Shown piece after piece: positions 41,923-49,769 of a stretch of 64,000 nt of DNA. The stretch is from assembly GCA_011052985.1 (NCBI GenBank), contig DRHY01000178.1:1-64000 (forward strand). The letters are read 5' to 3'. This stretch comes from Methylophaga thalassica. GTDB taxonomy: Bacteria > Pseudomonadota > Gammaproteobacteria > Nitrosococcales > Methylophagaceae. Positions within the stretch are counted from its first letter, which is position 1. Every line of letters starts with the position of its first letter. A program made the position numbers and the translations under genes. The notes beneath the pieces were generated by a model that made no database searches, was not told where the DNA came from, and saw only the letters and a program-made list of their open reading frames with translations.

Positions 41923-42387
41923 ATGATTAAAGAAGAAGTGGTGAACAGCCAAGATTCATTGAACCTTAAAGATGTACTCAATTTTTATGCTGATATTGGT
42001 AGATATCAATTTTTGGCAAAAGTTGAATGTGTTTCATGTGATTTCGAAGAAGCAGTTTCTTACTACGAATTAGCCGTGGGTCGCGTGTATAACTTTACTT
42101 ATGATGCGATAAGATCTGGCTCTTCCTGGTGTGAATCTGTTTTCCTTCAGCAATTTCCAGAGTTCAAAGACGCAGTATCTGATGCAACTCTAGCAGCAGA
42201 AATGCATTTACTTCATGATCCACAAGCTAAAGGTATCGTTACCGTTTACTGTCCTCGTGGCTGTAATCAGACCACAGTGTCAGCATCTGATCCATGGGAT
42301 GAGTGTGCAGCATGTGGTCAAGTAATGCATCCTGACTCTGAAGATGAGTACATGTCTTCTCTAGTCCGTGCTGGACAAGTTCAATAG
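41923..42387 (+). CDS. Hypothetical protein with C-terminal zinc-finger pattern
   Basis: A 154-residue protein. CPRGC and CAAC (about 110-135) could form a zinc site; the rest is helical. The start is the ATG after TGGAGAA; the longer open frame runs through the structured leader and is not likely translated. Family unknown to me. Confidence 0.6.
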   Translation: MIKEEVVNSQDSLNLKDVLNFYADIGRYQFLAKVECVSCDFEEAVSYYELAVGRVYNFTYDAIRSGSSWCESVFLQQFPEFKDAVSDATLAAEMHLLHDPQAKGIVTVYCPRGCNQTTVSASDPWDECAACGQVMHPDSEDEYMSSLVRAGQVQ

Positions 42388-42398
42388 AAAAACAGTTC

Positions 42399-42491
42399 TC
42401 CCAATACGTTGGGACGACAAAGCATCAACACCCTACAGGGGATTACTCCCTCTGTATGGGAGTGGTCTCCTAAAAACTGGAGACAATCACG
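42399..42491 (+). ncRNA. Structured 5' leader 4 (short form)
   Basis: TCCCAA-TACG-TTGGGA at 42399-42414 (UNCG-type loop), then ACTCCC/GGGAGT at 42445-42463, then GTCTCC/GGAGAC at 42465-42484, in which the second arm is the ribosome site. CCCTACAGGGG and the following arm can also pair as in the other leaders. No pseudoknot module. Confidence 0.6.
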
Positions 42492-42701
42492 ATGAAAAAA
42501 TATCCATCAAGAAAAATTCACCAAAGAGACTTTCGCCCAGGAGGTAAGTTACACAATCTTCAAGACTGGTTCTGTACAGGCTGTCAGGTAAATCACTCGG
42601 GTTATAGAGAAAGTGTTAAAAGACCAGATGGACTGTACTGCCATGTATCTTTCTATGAGAAATATAAGTCAGAACAGCTAAGAGCAAATCAACAAGGTTG
42701 A
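42492..42701 (+). CDS. Small basic Cys/His protein, 69 aa
   Basis: CTGC plus a later YCHV and His residues give a possible zinc finger. Strong positive charge suggests nucleic-acid binding. It lies under leader 4. Confidence 0.5.
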   Translation: MKKYPSRKIHQRDFRPGGKLHNLQDWFCTGCQVNHSGYRESVKRPDGLYCHVSFYEKYKSEQLRANQQG

Positions 42702-42735
42702 TATGCAATTGAATACCTTCTCCACAGAGAGGGTA

Positions 42736-42925
42736 TTCCAAAGTAATTTGAAGAGATTATTTTGGAATAACGATTCTTGGTGACTTTGTTGCCATGAAAA
42801 GTAATCCGGACTTATCAAAACCGGACTCAATGTTCATTCAGTACGCTGAATGATGATGAAAACCCAAGGGGTGTTACCTATTCCCTTGGGGGTAGCTGGC
42901 ATCCCTTTTTTTATGGAGAAAGGAA
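42736..42925 (+). ncRNA. Structured 5' leader 5 (long form)
   Basis: (a) TTCCAAA/TTTGGAA with inner TAAT/ATTA (42736-42767). (b) AAGT of GAAAAGT (42796) pairs with ACTT in the loop of TCCGG/CCGGA (42805-42825), followed by CTCA. (d) CATTCAG-TACG-CTGAATG (42835-42852). Then CCCAAGGG/CCCTTGGG, with AAGGGGTG able to pair instead with CATCCCTT, which is followed by a T-run, an antiterminator/terminator choice. Ribosome site ATGGAGAAAGG follows. Confidence 0.7.
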
Positions 42926-43126
42926 ATGCAAAAACAGTTACTCAAAGACTTGATTGATTGGATAGAAAAATCCAGCCTTGAAGACTTAGCCCTAAGAAGG
43001 CTAAAGCTAGAAGAATTAATTGGCAACACAATGGGTACCGAAGTGCAATCTGACTTAAAACTGGCTATTCGCCTGATTGATGAGGAAGTCGTGACTCGGG
43101 CCTGTTTACTACCGAAGTCAGCTTAG
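42926..43126 (+). CDS. Hypothetical helical protein, 66 aa
   Basis: A small helical protein with an amphipathic helix-turn-helix-like layout. Not recognised. It lies under leader 5. Confidence 0.5.
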   Translation: MQKQLLKDLIDWIEKSSLEDLALRRLKLEELIGNTMGTEVQSDLKLAIRLIDEEVVTRACLLPKSA

Positions 43127-43262
43127 CTCGACTATTAATTCTTTTAACAATTTCGGCAGCCTTTTCATCATCGTTTTCAAGCACGATGGCACGAATTAAG
43201 GCCTCTGAAAGTGGTTGTTCAGTATTTTGATGAACAAGCTTTAGTTCTGTGTGTTTTTTCAT
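43065..43262 (-). CDS. Possible small protein, 65 aa
   Basis: A leftward frame starting MKKHTELKLVHQ that overlaps the end of the previous rightward gene by 62 bp. The central part (LIRAIVLENDDEKAAEIVKR) looks coding, but no ribosome site is visible. It could be a shadow. Confidence 0.3.
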   Translation of the reverse strand: MKKHTELKLVHQNTEQPLSEALIRAIVLENDDEKAAEIVKRINSRAKLTSVVNRPESRLPHQSGE

Positions 43263-43302
43263 GTGAATGAGGATAGCACACAATTTATTTAGGAGAAGTA
43301 CC

Positions 43303-43740
43303 ATGGGAGTTGGAAATTTCACACTAGCAAATGCTGAAACTGTGTATATCGAGGACCTACATGTTCACGGTTATTACAGCGGAGGTGAGCTAGATCATGA
43401 TCAAACCAATCTGGATTATGAGAATTTAGAAGAAACATTAGTAAGCCTTTTACCAGATAGCTTTTGTAAGGTTGAAAACGAAAGCTATGGAGGCGGTAGC
43501 ATAATTGCTGAGAACAACTTTTATAGCATTGTACTTACTCACTGGGTAGGTTACTACGCATTAAGTGTTGTGATTAGAGATAACGATGTCCGGTATGACT
43601 GGGGCATTAACCCTCTCGCTGCACATCATCATGCAAGAGTTGCTTTACGATTCTTCGACAAAATTCATGATATCTATCCGCTGCGAGTCCCAACTAGTGC
43701 ATGGACGAGCGATGTGTACCAGAAAACACTGGCAGCGTAA
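43303..43740 (+). CDS. Hypothetical protein, 145 aa
   Basis: A soluble protein with conserved-looking aromatic residues and HHHAR near the C-terminus; family unknown to me. The start is the ATG after TTAGGAGA. Unlike most neighbours it has no structured leader. Confidence 0.55.
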   Translation: MGVGNFTLANAETVYIEDLHVHGYYSGGELDHDQTNLDYENLEETLVSLLPDSFCKVENESYGGGSIIAENNFYSIVLTHWVGYYALSVVIRDNDVRYDWGINPLAAHHHARVALRFFDKIHDIYPLRVPTSAWTSDVYQKTLAA

Positions 43741-43762
43741 GGACAGGTAATTAATCACAAAT

Positions 43763-43857
43763 ATATCTGGACTATTGACCAGATATTTACTCACCCCCTG
43801 GGAGGTATTTCACTCCCGCATAGGGGGTGGAGTACTTCTCGCATCAGGAGAATGATG
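43763..43857 (+). ncRNA. Structured 5' leader 6 (short form)
   Basis: ATATCTGG/CCAGATAT at 43763-43786, then CACCCCC..GGGAG pairing CTCCC..GGGGGTG (43792-43829), then TTCTC/GAGAA at 43836-43852, which covers the ribosome site AGGAG. Confidence 0.6.
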
Positions 43858-44322
43858 ATGAGAAAGAAATTTCTAGTTGCATATGGATTAAGTGGATGCT
43901 GGCCTGGCTACAAAAATGCCTGCATTATTGAGTCATGTGACGAAGCAATAGAACAAGATGCTTTTAATATTGCTACCGAGCTTTGGCACAATCAGAAGCC
44001 AGGTTCCTCTCTAAGTTATATCTGGGAGGAAATAACAACAATAGTGAATGATTGTGTCTTATATCAATCTCGACTGACCCTTAAAGCGAAAGCCAAAGTT
44101 AATCAACTGCCTTATGCGGTTCATAGCATGGGTAAAACATTTTTGGCCAAGCAAATCTATGGACTTAGAAGTGCCAATGATTTTCTGAAATCCAACAAGG
44201 ATTATGGAGTTATCCATGCCAATTATGCAGAGGATGTTTATTTGGTTGCAGAAAATGAGTCACCAGGCATCAATGAGGTAGAACTTTCTTCCACGCTGAT
44301 TGCAGGCCACGTTACGTTATAG
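43858..44322 (+). CDS. Hypothetical protein, 154 aa
   Basis: A soluble protein not recognised. Three ATGs follow each other; I chose the third, since only it is seven bases from AGGAG. It lies under leader 6 and is followed by another small gene after 11 bp. Confidence 0.55.
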   Translation: MRKKFLVAYGLSGCWPGYKNACIIESCDEAIEQDAFNIATELWHNQKPGSSLSYIWEEITTIVNDCVLYQSRLTLKAKAKVNQLPYAVHSMGKTFLAKQIYGLRSANDFLKSNKDYGVIHANYAEDVYLVAENESPGINEVELSSTLIAGHVTL

Positions 44323-44333
44323 GAGGTTGTCAG

Positions 44334-44489
44334 ATGTTTATTTATGCATTACTTCAGACGACTTCCATGGATAACACGGTCACTGAGCAAATATTCGTAG
44401 AAGAGAAAGACTTTGATGACGCATATTGGTCAGCAATGAAAGATTCAAACATAAAATTAGTCACAGTCAATCCGCAAGCGAGCGACTGA
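44334..44489 (+). CDS. Small acidic protein, 51 aa
   Basis: Begins MFIYALLQTTS and is acidic. A strong ribosome site AGGAGG lies just before the ATG. Probably cotranscribed with the gene before it. Confidence 0.55.
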   Translation: MFIYALLQTTSMDNTVTEQIFVEEKDFDDAYWSAMKDSNIKLVTVNPQASD

Positions 44490-44497
44490 TAAATCTA

Positions 44498-44561
44498 TCC
44501 CAAGGGGAGCTGGCCTCCCCAAAAGGGAGACCAGTTTCTCTACTAAATTGGAGAAACAAAG
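44498..44561 (+). ncRNA. Structured 5' leader 7 (short form)
   Basis: GGGGAG/CTCCCC (44504-44520) or, alternatively, CTGG-CTCCC pairing with GGGAG-CCAG (44510-44534), then a perfect GTTTCTC/GAGAAAC (44534-44557) in which the second arm holds the ribosome site GGAGAA. It lies only 8 bp after a gene and so acts inside a transcript. Confidence 0.6.
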
Positions 44562-44840
44562 ATGGAAACATACAGCGTTCTAGCATTAAGTACTGGCCAT
44601 ATTGAAGAATCTGATAATGTTGCATTAAAAGCAGCTGCGTATCAGACAAATATGGTAATGGTTCGAGATTCTGGCTATTTCATTAAGCTTTACCAAGATG
44701 ATAAAACTAGAAATATCAGACCAGGCTACAGTTCTTCACTACAAAAACTTATTGAGTTTGCTCTCGATAAAGGATTTGGGATGATCGAACTGGACAGTGC
44801 TGCAGATACGTTAGAAGAGTTTATTCTGCACGACTGGTAA
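44562..44840 (+). CDS. DUF5983-like protein, 92 aa
   Basis: ALSTGHI near the start and GMIELDSAADTLEEFILHDW at the end recall DUF5983 proteins that occur on integrative elements and plasmids. No role is known. It lies under leader 7. Confidence 0.5.
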   Translation: METYSVLALSTGHIEESDNVALKAAAYQTNMVMVRDSGYFIKLYQDDKTRNIRPGYSSSLQKLIEFALDKGFGMIELDSAADTLEEFILHDW

Positions 44841-44980
44841 ACATTGATCCCCCCATTACGGGGGGTATCTCAAAGCAGTTTGTTCACAGATTTTTTTGAG
44901 ATGTCTATTTCGCTCCAATAAAAAATGTGCTTAATTTTATTAAAATAATTGAAATAATAGATATACAGCGCCCTAATGAC

Positions 44981-46093
44981 CTAGCCTAAAGTCCTCCATT
45001 CAGATGCTGTTTTTAAGATCTTTAAACTGTTGATCATACAAGGAACAGTGTCACTAATCTTACCCTCAATACAATCTAAAATTAATAATTGGAATGCTGC
45101 CACTGCTGCTTGAAAGTTTGCTGTAGCTAAGCCTACAAACGTAGCTTTTATGACTGCATCCTCGAAGCATGAAAGAGCAACTTTCTCCATAGTGGTATTT
45201 ATAGGATTAAACCCTGTAAAAGCCCATAAAGCACGATTACAATCACGTACGCATAACTGATAAACAGTAATTGTTATGGTAAAACAGCCACTTCTAACTC
45301 TTTCTCGTTTCGAAACCATTTTAAATTCTGGATACGTAAACAAGTCAGCAACTTTTCTCTGGTCTTTATTTATAAGTAAGCAGTCATTGTCACGAGCAAT
45401 ATCTTCAAGTTCACGCTCTAGAACATCTCCAGGATTCTCTGGATCTGATACGACCACTGAATCATCATCTACTTCAGGGAGACCAGCTTGCCACTCATCT
45501 CGCATACTTATAATTTTATAATCACTTTCCAAATAAGCTTGTTCTAGACTTTGCCAAGCTATCAAATGTTCATTGATATGCTGCTGACGGTACAATGTAA
45601 TGTAAAGCTCAACCTTATAATGACTACTAGGAACGCCTAAGCTAGGGCCAATATCATTTGGATCAATGCCGGAGTCAAGGTCAAAATTATAAAACTGCTC
45701 TGAAATTTGCGTTTTCTCTTCACCTGATAGATCATTTTTAATCCATAGACGAGCATAAATATCACAAGTGCATGTAAAAGTGACTGGAATAATACAAATA
45801 CCTTGAGTCATCAAATGAGAGGTATTTCTATCGAATAAACCATAGTGTCTAACTTTTGTTGCATATAAAACTGGATCTTTTGGAGGCGTAGAGTTACCGT
45901 TTTCATCTACACGGGGTAATTGTAGGTTTTCTATTACTTTTCTACCAACCCCATCAAGACCATATCCTTCTTTAGAATATGTATCACCAAGCACTTCTTT
46001 TGCTTCATCGAAAGTCTTACGAGAGGTATTAATTAACCACTCATTAATTTCCGGTGTAGAAAAACTTCTCTGTATATTTTGTTCGATAGACAT
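44981..46093 (-). CDS. Hypothetical protein, 370 aa
   Basis: A mid-size protein with several Cys (CTCDIYAR, YQLCVRDCN) and a hydrophobic Ala-rich C-terminal region (about 310-350) that may be one or two membrane helices or a buried helix. The start is the ATG after AAGGA; an earlier ATG is seven codons up. Family unknown. It stands alone on the minus strand in the small-gene region. Confidence 0.55.
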   Translation of the reverse strand: MSIEQNIQRSFSTPEINEWLINTSRKTFDEAKEVLGDTYSKEGYGLDGVGRKVIENLQLPRVDENGNSTPPKDPVLYATKVRHYGLFDRNTSHLMTQGICIIPVTFTCTCDIYARLWIKNDLSGEEKTQISEQFYNFDLDSGIDPNDIGPSLGVPSSHYKVELYITLYRQQHINEHLIAWQSLEQAYLESDYKIISMRDEWQAGLPEVDDDSVVVSDPENPGDVLERELEDIARDNDCLLINKDQRKVADLFTYPEFKMVSKRERVRSGCFTITITVYQLCVRDCNRALWAFTGFNPINTTMEKVALSCFEDAVIKATFVGLATANFQAAVAAFQLLILDCIEGKISDTVPCMINSLKILKTASEWRTLG

Positions 46094-46218
46094 AACCATT
46101 CCTTGTAAAAACAAATAAAAATACTATTTTTCAATCACCTACAACTTTCACAGTCTCATAATACTGGGCATAATACAAATTCAAATAAATTAAACATAAG
46201 GTTATCTAAAGGACTAGT

Positions 46219-46473
46219 ATGAAGCTAGAGGTCGAGCACCTAGACGATAAAACGAAGAACTCATTTATTCGTTACATCTTCACCGATATTGAGAAAGCTA
46301 GCCCTAAAGGGACTAGCAAAAAGATAATAGAAGCATGGAAAAGCCAGCCTAAAACTATCAGTCTTCATCATATTAAAAATAATTTAGAAGCCCTAAAGCA
46401 ATACAACCAGCATGTAGTCTACCAAGCACATAAAAGCGTCCTATCTGCTTCAAAAGTATGCTATGGCTTATAA
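46219..46473 (+). CDS. Hypothetical cassette protein, 84 aa
   Basis: A small basic protein. Its stop codon TAA falls inside the first core box of an attC site, the normal end of an integron gene cassette. No family recognised. Confidence 0.55.
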   Translation: MKLEVEHLDDKTKNSFIRYIFTDIEKASPKGTSKKIIEAWKSQPKTISLHHIKNNLEALKQYNQHVVYQAHKSVLSASKVCYGL

Positions 46474-46528
46474 CAATCGCATTCAATCCGACGCCCACCA
46501 CTCCGGTTGCTTTATACGGGCGTTATAG
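46469..46528 (+). repeat. Integron attC recombination site
   Basis: A 60-bp site starting TATAACAA and ending GGGCGTTATA. These are the inverted core boxes found in Vibrio-type attC (VCR) sites. The inner part CATTCAATCCGACGCC closely matches the conserved left arm of attC; CGGTTG is the partial right arm. No integrase gene intI is in the window, so this is an isolated attC left by cassette capture. Confidence 0.75.
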
Positions 46529-46538
46529 GGGGAACACT

Positions 46539-46640
46539 ATGAATGAAAAAGAAAAACTTCCAATCATAAGGTTTGAAGTGGAGATTCCAAAAGAACTAAA
46601 TACTCCAATCAATACAATATCATTCGCTAGCTCGTTATAA
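46539..46640 (+). CDS. Possible 33-aa cassette ORF
   Basis: Starts MNEKEKLPIIRFEVE eleven bases after attC, with GGGGGA as ribosome site. It may be a real short gene or a translated leader for the following AbiGi-like gene. Confidence 0.35.
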   Translation: MNEKEKLPIIRFEVEIPKELNTPINTISFASSL

Positions 46641-46687
46641 CTGTCCCTTGTAATTATGTTCACAAAAAAGAATAAGATTGAAAACAC

Positions 46688-47410
46688 ATGAAATCAAAAG
46701 CCGCAAACTTATTTCATTTCACCAAATCATTAGATATTCTAAAATCTATCTTGGAAAACGGAATACAACCAAAATATTGTTTAGAAGACTTTAAATGGCA
46801 AAATTGGGATACACACAAATATCTTGCATTTCCAATAAGTTGTTTCTGCGACATTCCTTTGTCACGAATTAATGAACACACCGATTTTTATGGGAGTTAC
46901 GGCATCGGACTGAGTAAAGAGTGGGGTTACAGAAACCACCTTGAGCCTGTTATCTATACTCATGAGAATAGTGATATCAAAAAACTAGTTACATTTATGC
47001 TTGGTATGAACTATAACTCACTCACTGAAAAGGGTGAGGCAGAATATGAAAGATTAATATTTAAATTCTTATCATTGATAAAACCTATTAAAGGAAGGAT
47101 GGTTATTTCAAATAAGGAGTATGAAAAAGAATTCTATCATGAGAATGAGTGGAGATATGTGGCCAACCACCGGTTCATGATGTATCAAGAACACTTTAAT
47201 GAGTCGCGGCATATTGCTAATGAGTTATTGATAGAGCACACACTAAAGTTCACTACTAAAGATATAAAGTATTTGTTTGTCAAAGATGATTCCGACATAC
47301 CAAATTTAATCGAATTTATTAATGACTCTCTAAGTCAAAACTGTAACGATGATTTAAAAATACTTTCTTCCAGAATATTGTCTCTTGACACACTTAAATA
47401 TGATTTATGA
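46688..47410 (+). CDS. AbiGi-like abortive-infection protein
   Basis: A 240-residue protein. LFHFTKSLDILKSILENG, ISCFCDIPLSRI and YGIGLSKEWG are the conserved blocks of the AbiGi family (the antitoxin-side component of AbiG abortive phage resistance). EFYHENEWRYV is a further shared segment. No AbiGii-like toxin is next to it. It lies downstream of an attC site, as captured defence genes often do. No second attC was found after it. How it protects alone is unknown. Confidence 0.7.
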   Translation: MKSKAANLFHFTKSLDILKSILENGIQPKYCLEDFKWQNWDTHKYLAFPISCFCDIPLSRINEHTDFYGSYGIGLSKEWGYRNHLEPVIYTHENSDIKKLVTFMLGMNYNSLTEKGEAEYERLIFKFLSLIKPIKGRMVISNKEYEKEFYHENEWRYVANHRFMMYQEHFNESRHIANELLIEHTLKFTTKDIKYLFVKDDSDIPNLIEFINDSLSQNCNDDLKILSSRILSLDTLKYDL

Positions 47411-47470
47411 ACTCCATCACAATAGTTCGTTTGACAGGAAAAGTGGTGAATAGTAATTTATATCCATCGC

Positions 47471-47608
47471 TGTAACTCTGTTACACAACAGGTCTTGTCG
47501 CACCACAAAACGACACTCTATATTTAATCAGTAAGCTGATTTAGTTCACCCAAGGGGTATATCTATCCTCCTTGGGATAAATGTATCCCGTAACTTTAGG
47601 AGAGTATT
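47471..47608 (+). ncRNA. Structured 5' leader 8 (long form)
   Basis: (a) TGTAAC/GTTACA at 47471-47485. (b) GGT at 47491 can pair with ACC in the loop of TGTCG/CGACA (47496-47515), followed by CTC; both strands of the pseudoknot differ from the AAGT/ACTT of the other leaders but remain paired. (d) AATCAG-TAAG-CTGATT (47526-47541). Then CCCAAGG/CCTTGGG and GGGATA/TATCCC before the ribosome site AGGAGAG. Confidence 0.65.
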
Positions 47609-48007
47609 ATGGGACACATAATCATTGACCATTTCCCTGAATATCATTTCATTGAGAAAGATTTTGGTTTTAATAGGCCAGCACTTCTTAATGCTCAAAG
47701 CGATACACCAAAACGATTAGCACTAAATCCAAAAGCTGTTGCTGGCTATGAAACAGTGATGATTGAAACTAATCGACCAGGGCCACCGAACACCAAAAGC
47801 GACAAGATTAAAGGTGTGAGGATTAGAAGCTCGTGGGGGCAGCACTTCATCATCTTTGATGATCTCTCTCGGAGCTTTGAGAAGGTTCTTGAAGAAGCAT
47901 GCCAAAGTGAAGTTAATAAATATTTTACAACCGATGACTCGAAGTACTTTAAAAAGATCGGAATACATCCTTCATCAGCTAAGAATCAATTAGCTGCAAA
48001 CTCATAA
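47609..48007 (+). CDS. Hypothetical protein, 132 aa
   Basis: A soluble protein, not recognised. It lies under leader 8 and is followed by its own terminator, so it is again a single-gene unit. Confidence 0.55.
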   Translation: MGHIIIDHFPEYHFIEKDFGFNRPALLNAQSDTPKRLALNPKAVAGYETVMIETNRPGPPNTKSDKIKGVRIRSSWGQHFIIFDDLSRSFEKVLEEACQSEVNKYFTTDDSKYFKKIGIHPSSAKNQLAANS

Positions 48008-48043
48008 TAAAAAAGGCACTACCTTCCGGTGGTGCCTTTTTAG
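48008..48043. terminator. Rho-independent terminator
   Basis: GGCACTACC/GGTGGTGCC is a perfect 9-bp stem followed by TTTTT, with an A-run before it, so it may work in both directions. Confidence 0.85.
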
Positions 48044-48070
48044 TTTAGAGCTATTACTTAAATATGAATT

Positions 48071-48481
48071 CTATCTAAGTTTAACCGCAGCCATAGTGCA
48101 TCCAAATTCATCGTATGCATTGCTGACAATCTTATAACCTGTTCTATGCCCCAATAAATCTCTCTCGACAAATGACATATCATGCAAGGGAACAGCTCCG
48201 AAAAGCTTTACAACATCGCCTTGTTCTTCAATCCAGTATGACTTCAAATAGGTTCTTTTAAGTATCTTCAAAATAGTCTTTATAAAAAACATATTCATCA
48301 TGCCAACACCGGCTAAAGCGAATACTGCCATAAAATACTTGTCAATCAGGTTGCCTTCTTTGCCCAAACTCCAGCCGTAAGGCACTGATATGACCAACAA
48401 GGCTATTGCAATCGAGTAGATCACAATAGCACTTCCCAAATCTCGTCTCTTTAGTCGTTTTTCGAATGTATCTTTGTCCAA
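48071..48481 (-). CDS. Hypothetical two-helix membrane protein
   Basis: 136 residues: a basic start, two hydrophobic helices (about 16-36 and 48-68), then a soluble C-terminal half. It is downstream of the PRTRC genes on the same strand, 81 bp from the previous gene. Role unknown. Confidence 0.55.
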   Translation of the reverse strand: MDKDTFEKRLKRRDLGSAIVIYSIAIALLVISVPYGWSLGKEGNLIDKYFMAVFALAGVGMMNMFFIKTILKILKRTYLKSYWIEEQGDVVKLFGAVPLHDMSFVERDLLGHRTGYKIVSNAYDEFGCTMAAVKLR

Positions 48482-48562
48482 CTTGAATCTTCTACAATCT
48501 ATATCTTTATCTATCAGTTTCGATATTCAAACCCGTACATCATTCAAACTGATACTAGCCAC

Positions 48563-48910
48563 TTAAGCGACACCAGATAGTGAGTTGGCTGTACTTGTTA
48601 CTGCCAATTGCACTGCTGTCTCTTGGCTCAGAACAGGAACCTTTAAACCTGATACTATTGGCTCAATCCTGATAAACGTCCCAGTTGGACTCATCAACAT
48701 TCTATCCCAATGTCCTTGTGTATCTCGGTAGATTATTAGCTCAGGTAATTGTCCAATTTCATTGGCTATATCTTTCAAAACATACTCAGCTGTATTAGTC
48801 ACAGTGATACTCGGCCTACTATTATCAAAATCATCAGTAATGCATAAAACGTGATGACCAGCATAGTGTTGTAATGTATATGAGAATACGGGCGGGGTAG
48901 GGGTTTTCAT
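48563..48910 (-). CDS. Hypothetical mobile-element protein, 115 aa
   Basis: The pattern VLCITDDFDNSRPSITVTN and IIYRDTQGHWDRM resembles a small protein that I recall from integrative elements, where it has no named function. It lies just after PRTRC gene B. I considered PRTRC protein A, but this is too short and lacks its expected features. Confidence 0.5.
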   Translation of the reverse strand: MKTPTPPVFSYTLQHYAGHHVLCITDDFDNSRPSITVTNTAEYVLKDIANEIGQLPELIIYRDTQGHWDRMLMSPTGTFIRIEPIVSGLKVPVLSQETAVQLAVTSTANSLSGVA

Positions 48911-49013
48911 GGCTAATAAGCACCTCTTTTTATTGCTTGAATATCTATAAAGCCAAATAATTAAAAGCGAATTTAATCACATTCATTTTTATCTGGCTGT
49001 GAACTACTTCTTT

Positions 49014-49757
49014 TTATGCTGCCCAATTTTCCAGAGTCATTCTGAGTGGCGTCATATCTGAAACATTAAACGCTGCCCCTGACTTGGCTTTCTTTTTAAT
49101 GAAAGCCAAATACGAGCGTTGTTTACCTGCTTTATTATTTGAAAGGACATTGTTGTGATTAGAGTGAGTGAAGACGGTATCAAAGACAGCCTCTTCCCAA
49201 ATCACCATAGATTCCACTGAGATTACGTCAGTGGTCAATGCTGTACCGCTGCATAGGCGTGTATTAGCATAGATATTCCATAACGGAGCATGATATAGCG
49301 GCTGAGTTAGCTTTGGACGACCAGAGCCAGCATAAGCAGCAACCTTTAGACTACCACTGCTATCTGCTTGGAAAACAAGGGAAGGAAATTTCAGTTTTAT
49401 ATGCAAGATTTCATCACCAGCTTTTATGTGCATGGTGCGAATCTTAGACGGAACATACCAGACCATTTTCTGACTATTAATCAACAATAAGTTAGGCGGC
49501 AACCATTGGCTTTTAATACCATCTTCACCGTTCAGATAATCTCGTAACTCTTGCTTATCAACTTCACTTATTAGTCTTCCTGCCCCTATTACTGAGCCTG
49601 TAGGGGATTGTTTTACGTCATGGATTGTTAGGGATAGCGATTGCTGCTTTGAGTGGTGAGGAGAATAGATATCCTCATGGTACATTCCTTCCAGTTCCTG
49701 CTTATCTATAGTGTGAAATAATAAAGCCTTGTGTGTTGTTATTGCTTGCTGTGTCAT
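49014..49757 (-). CDS. PRTRC system protein B
   Basis: A 247-residue protein with the blocks LPPNLLLINSQKMVWYVPS, LAxxx-type AAYAGSGRP and LYHAPLWNIYA expected for PRTRC protein B (TIGR03737). PRTRC is a plasmid-borne gene set named after its ParB- and ThiF-related members; its function is unknown. It is in tandem with gene F. Confidence 0.85.
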   Translation of the reverse strand: MTQQAITTHKALLFHTIDKQELEGMYHEDIYSPHHSKQQSLSLTIHDVKQSPTGSVIGAGRLISEVDKQELRDYLNGEDGIKSQWLPPNLLLINSQKMVWYVPSKIRTMHIKAGDEILHIKLKFPSLVFQADSSGSLKVAAYAGSGRPKLTQPLYHAPLWNIYANTRLCSGTALTTDVISVESMVIWEEAVFDTVFTHSNHNNVLSNNKAGKQRSYLAFIKKKAKSGAAFNVSDMTPLRMTLENWAA

Positions 49758-49769
49758 TTTATGTCCTCC

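Noticed and set aside
48563-48910. PRTRC protein A
   Set aside because: The protein is too short and does not show the JAB-like features expected; kept as hypothetical.
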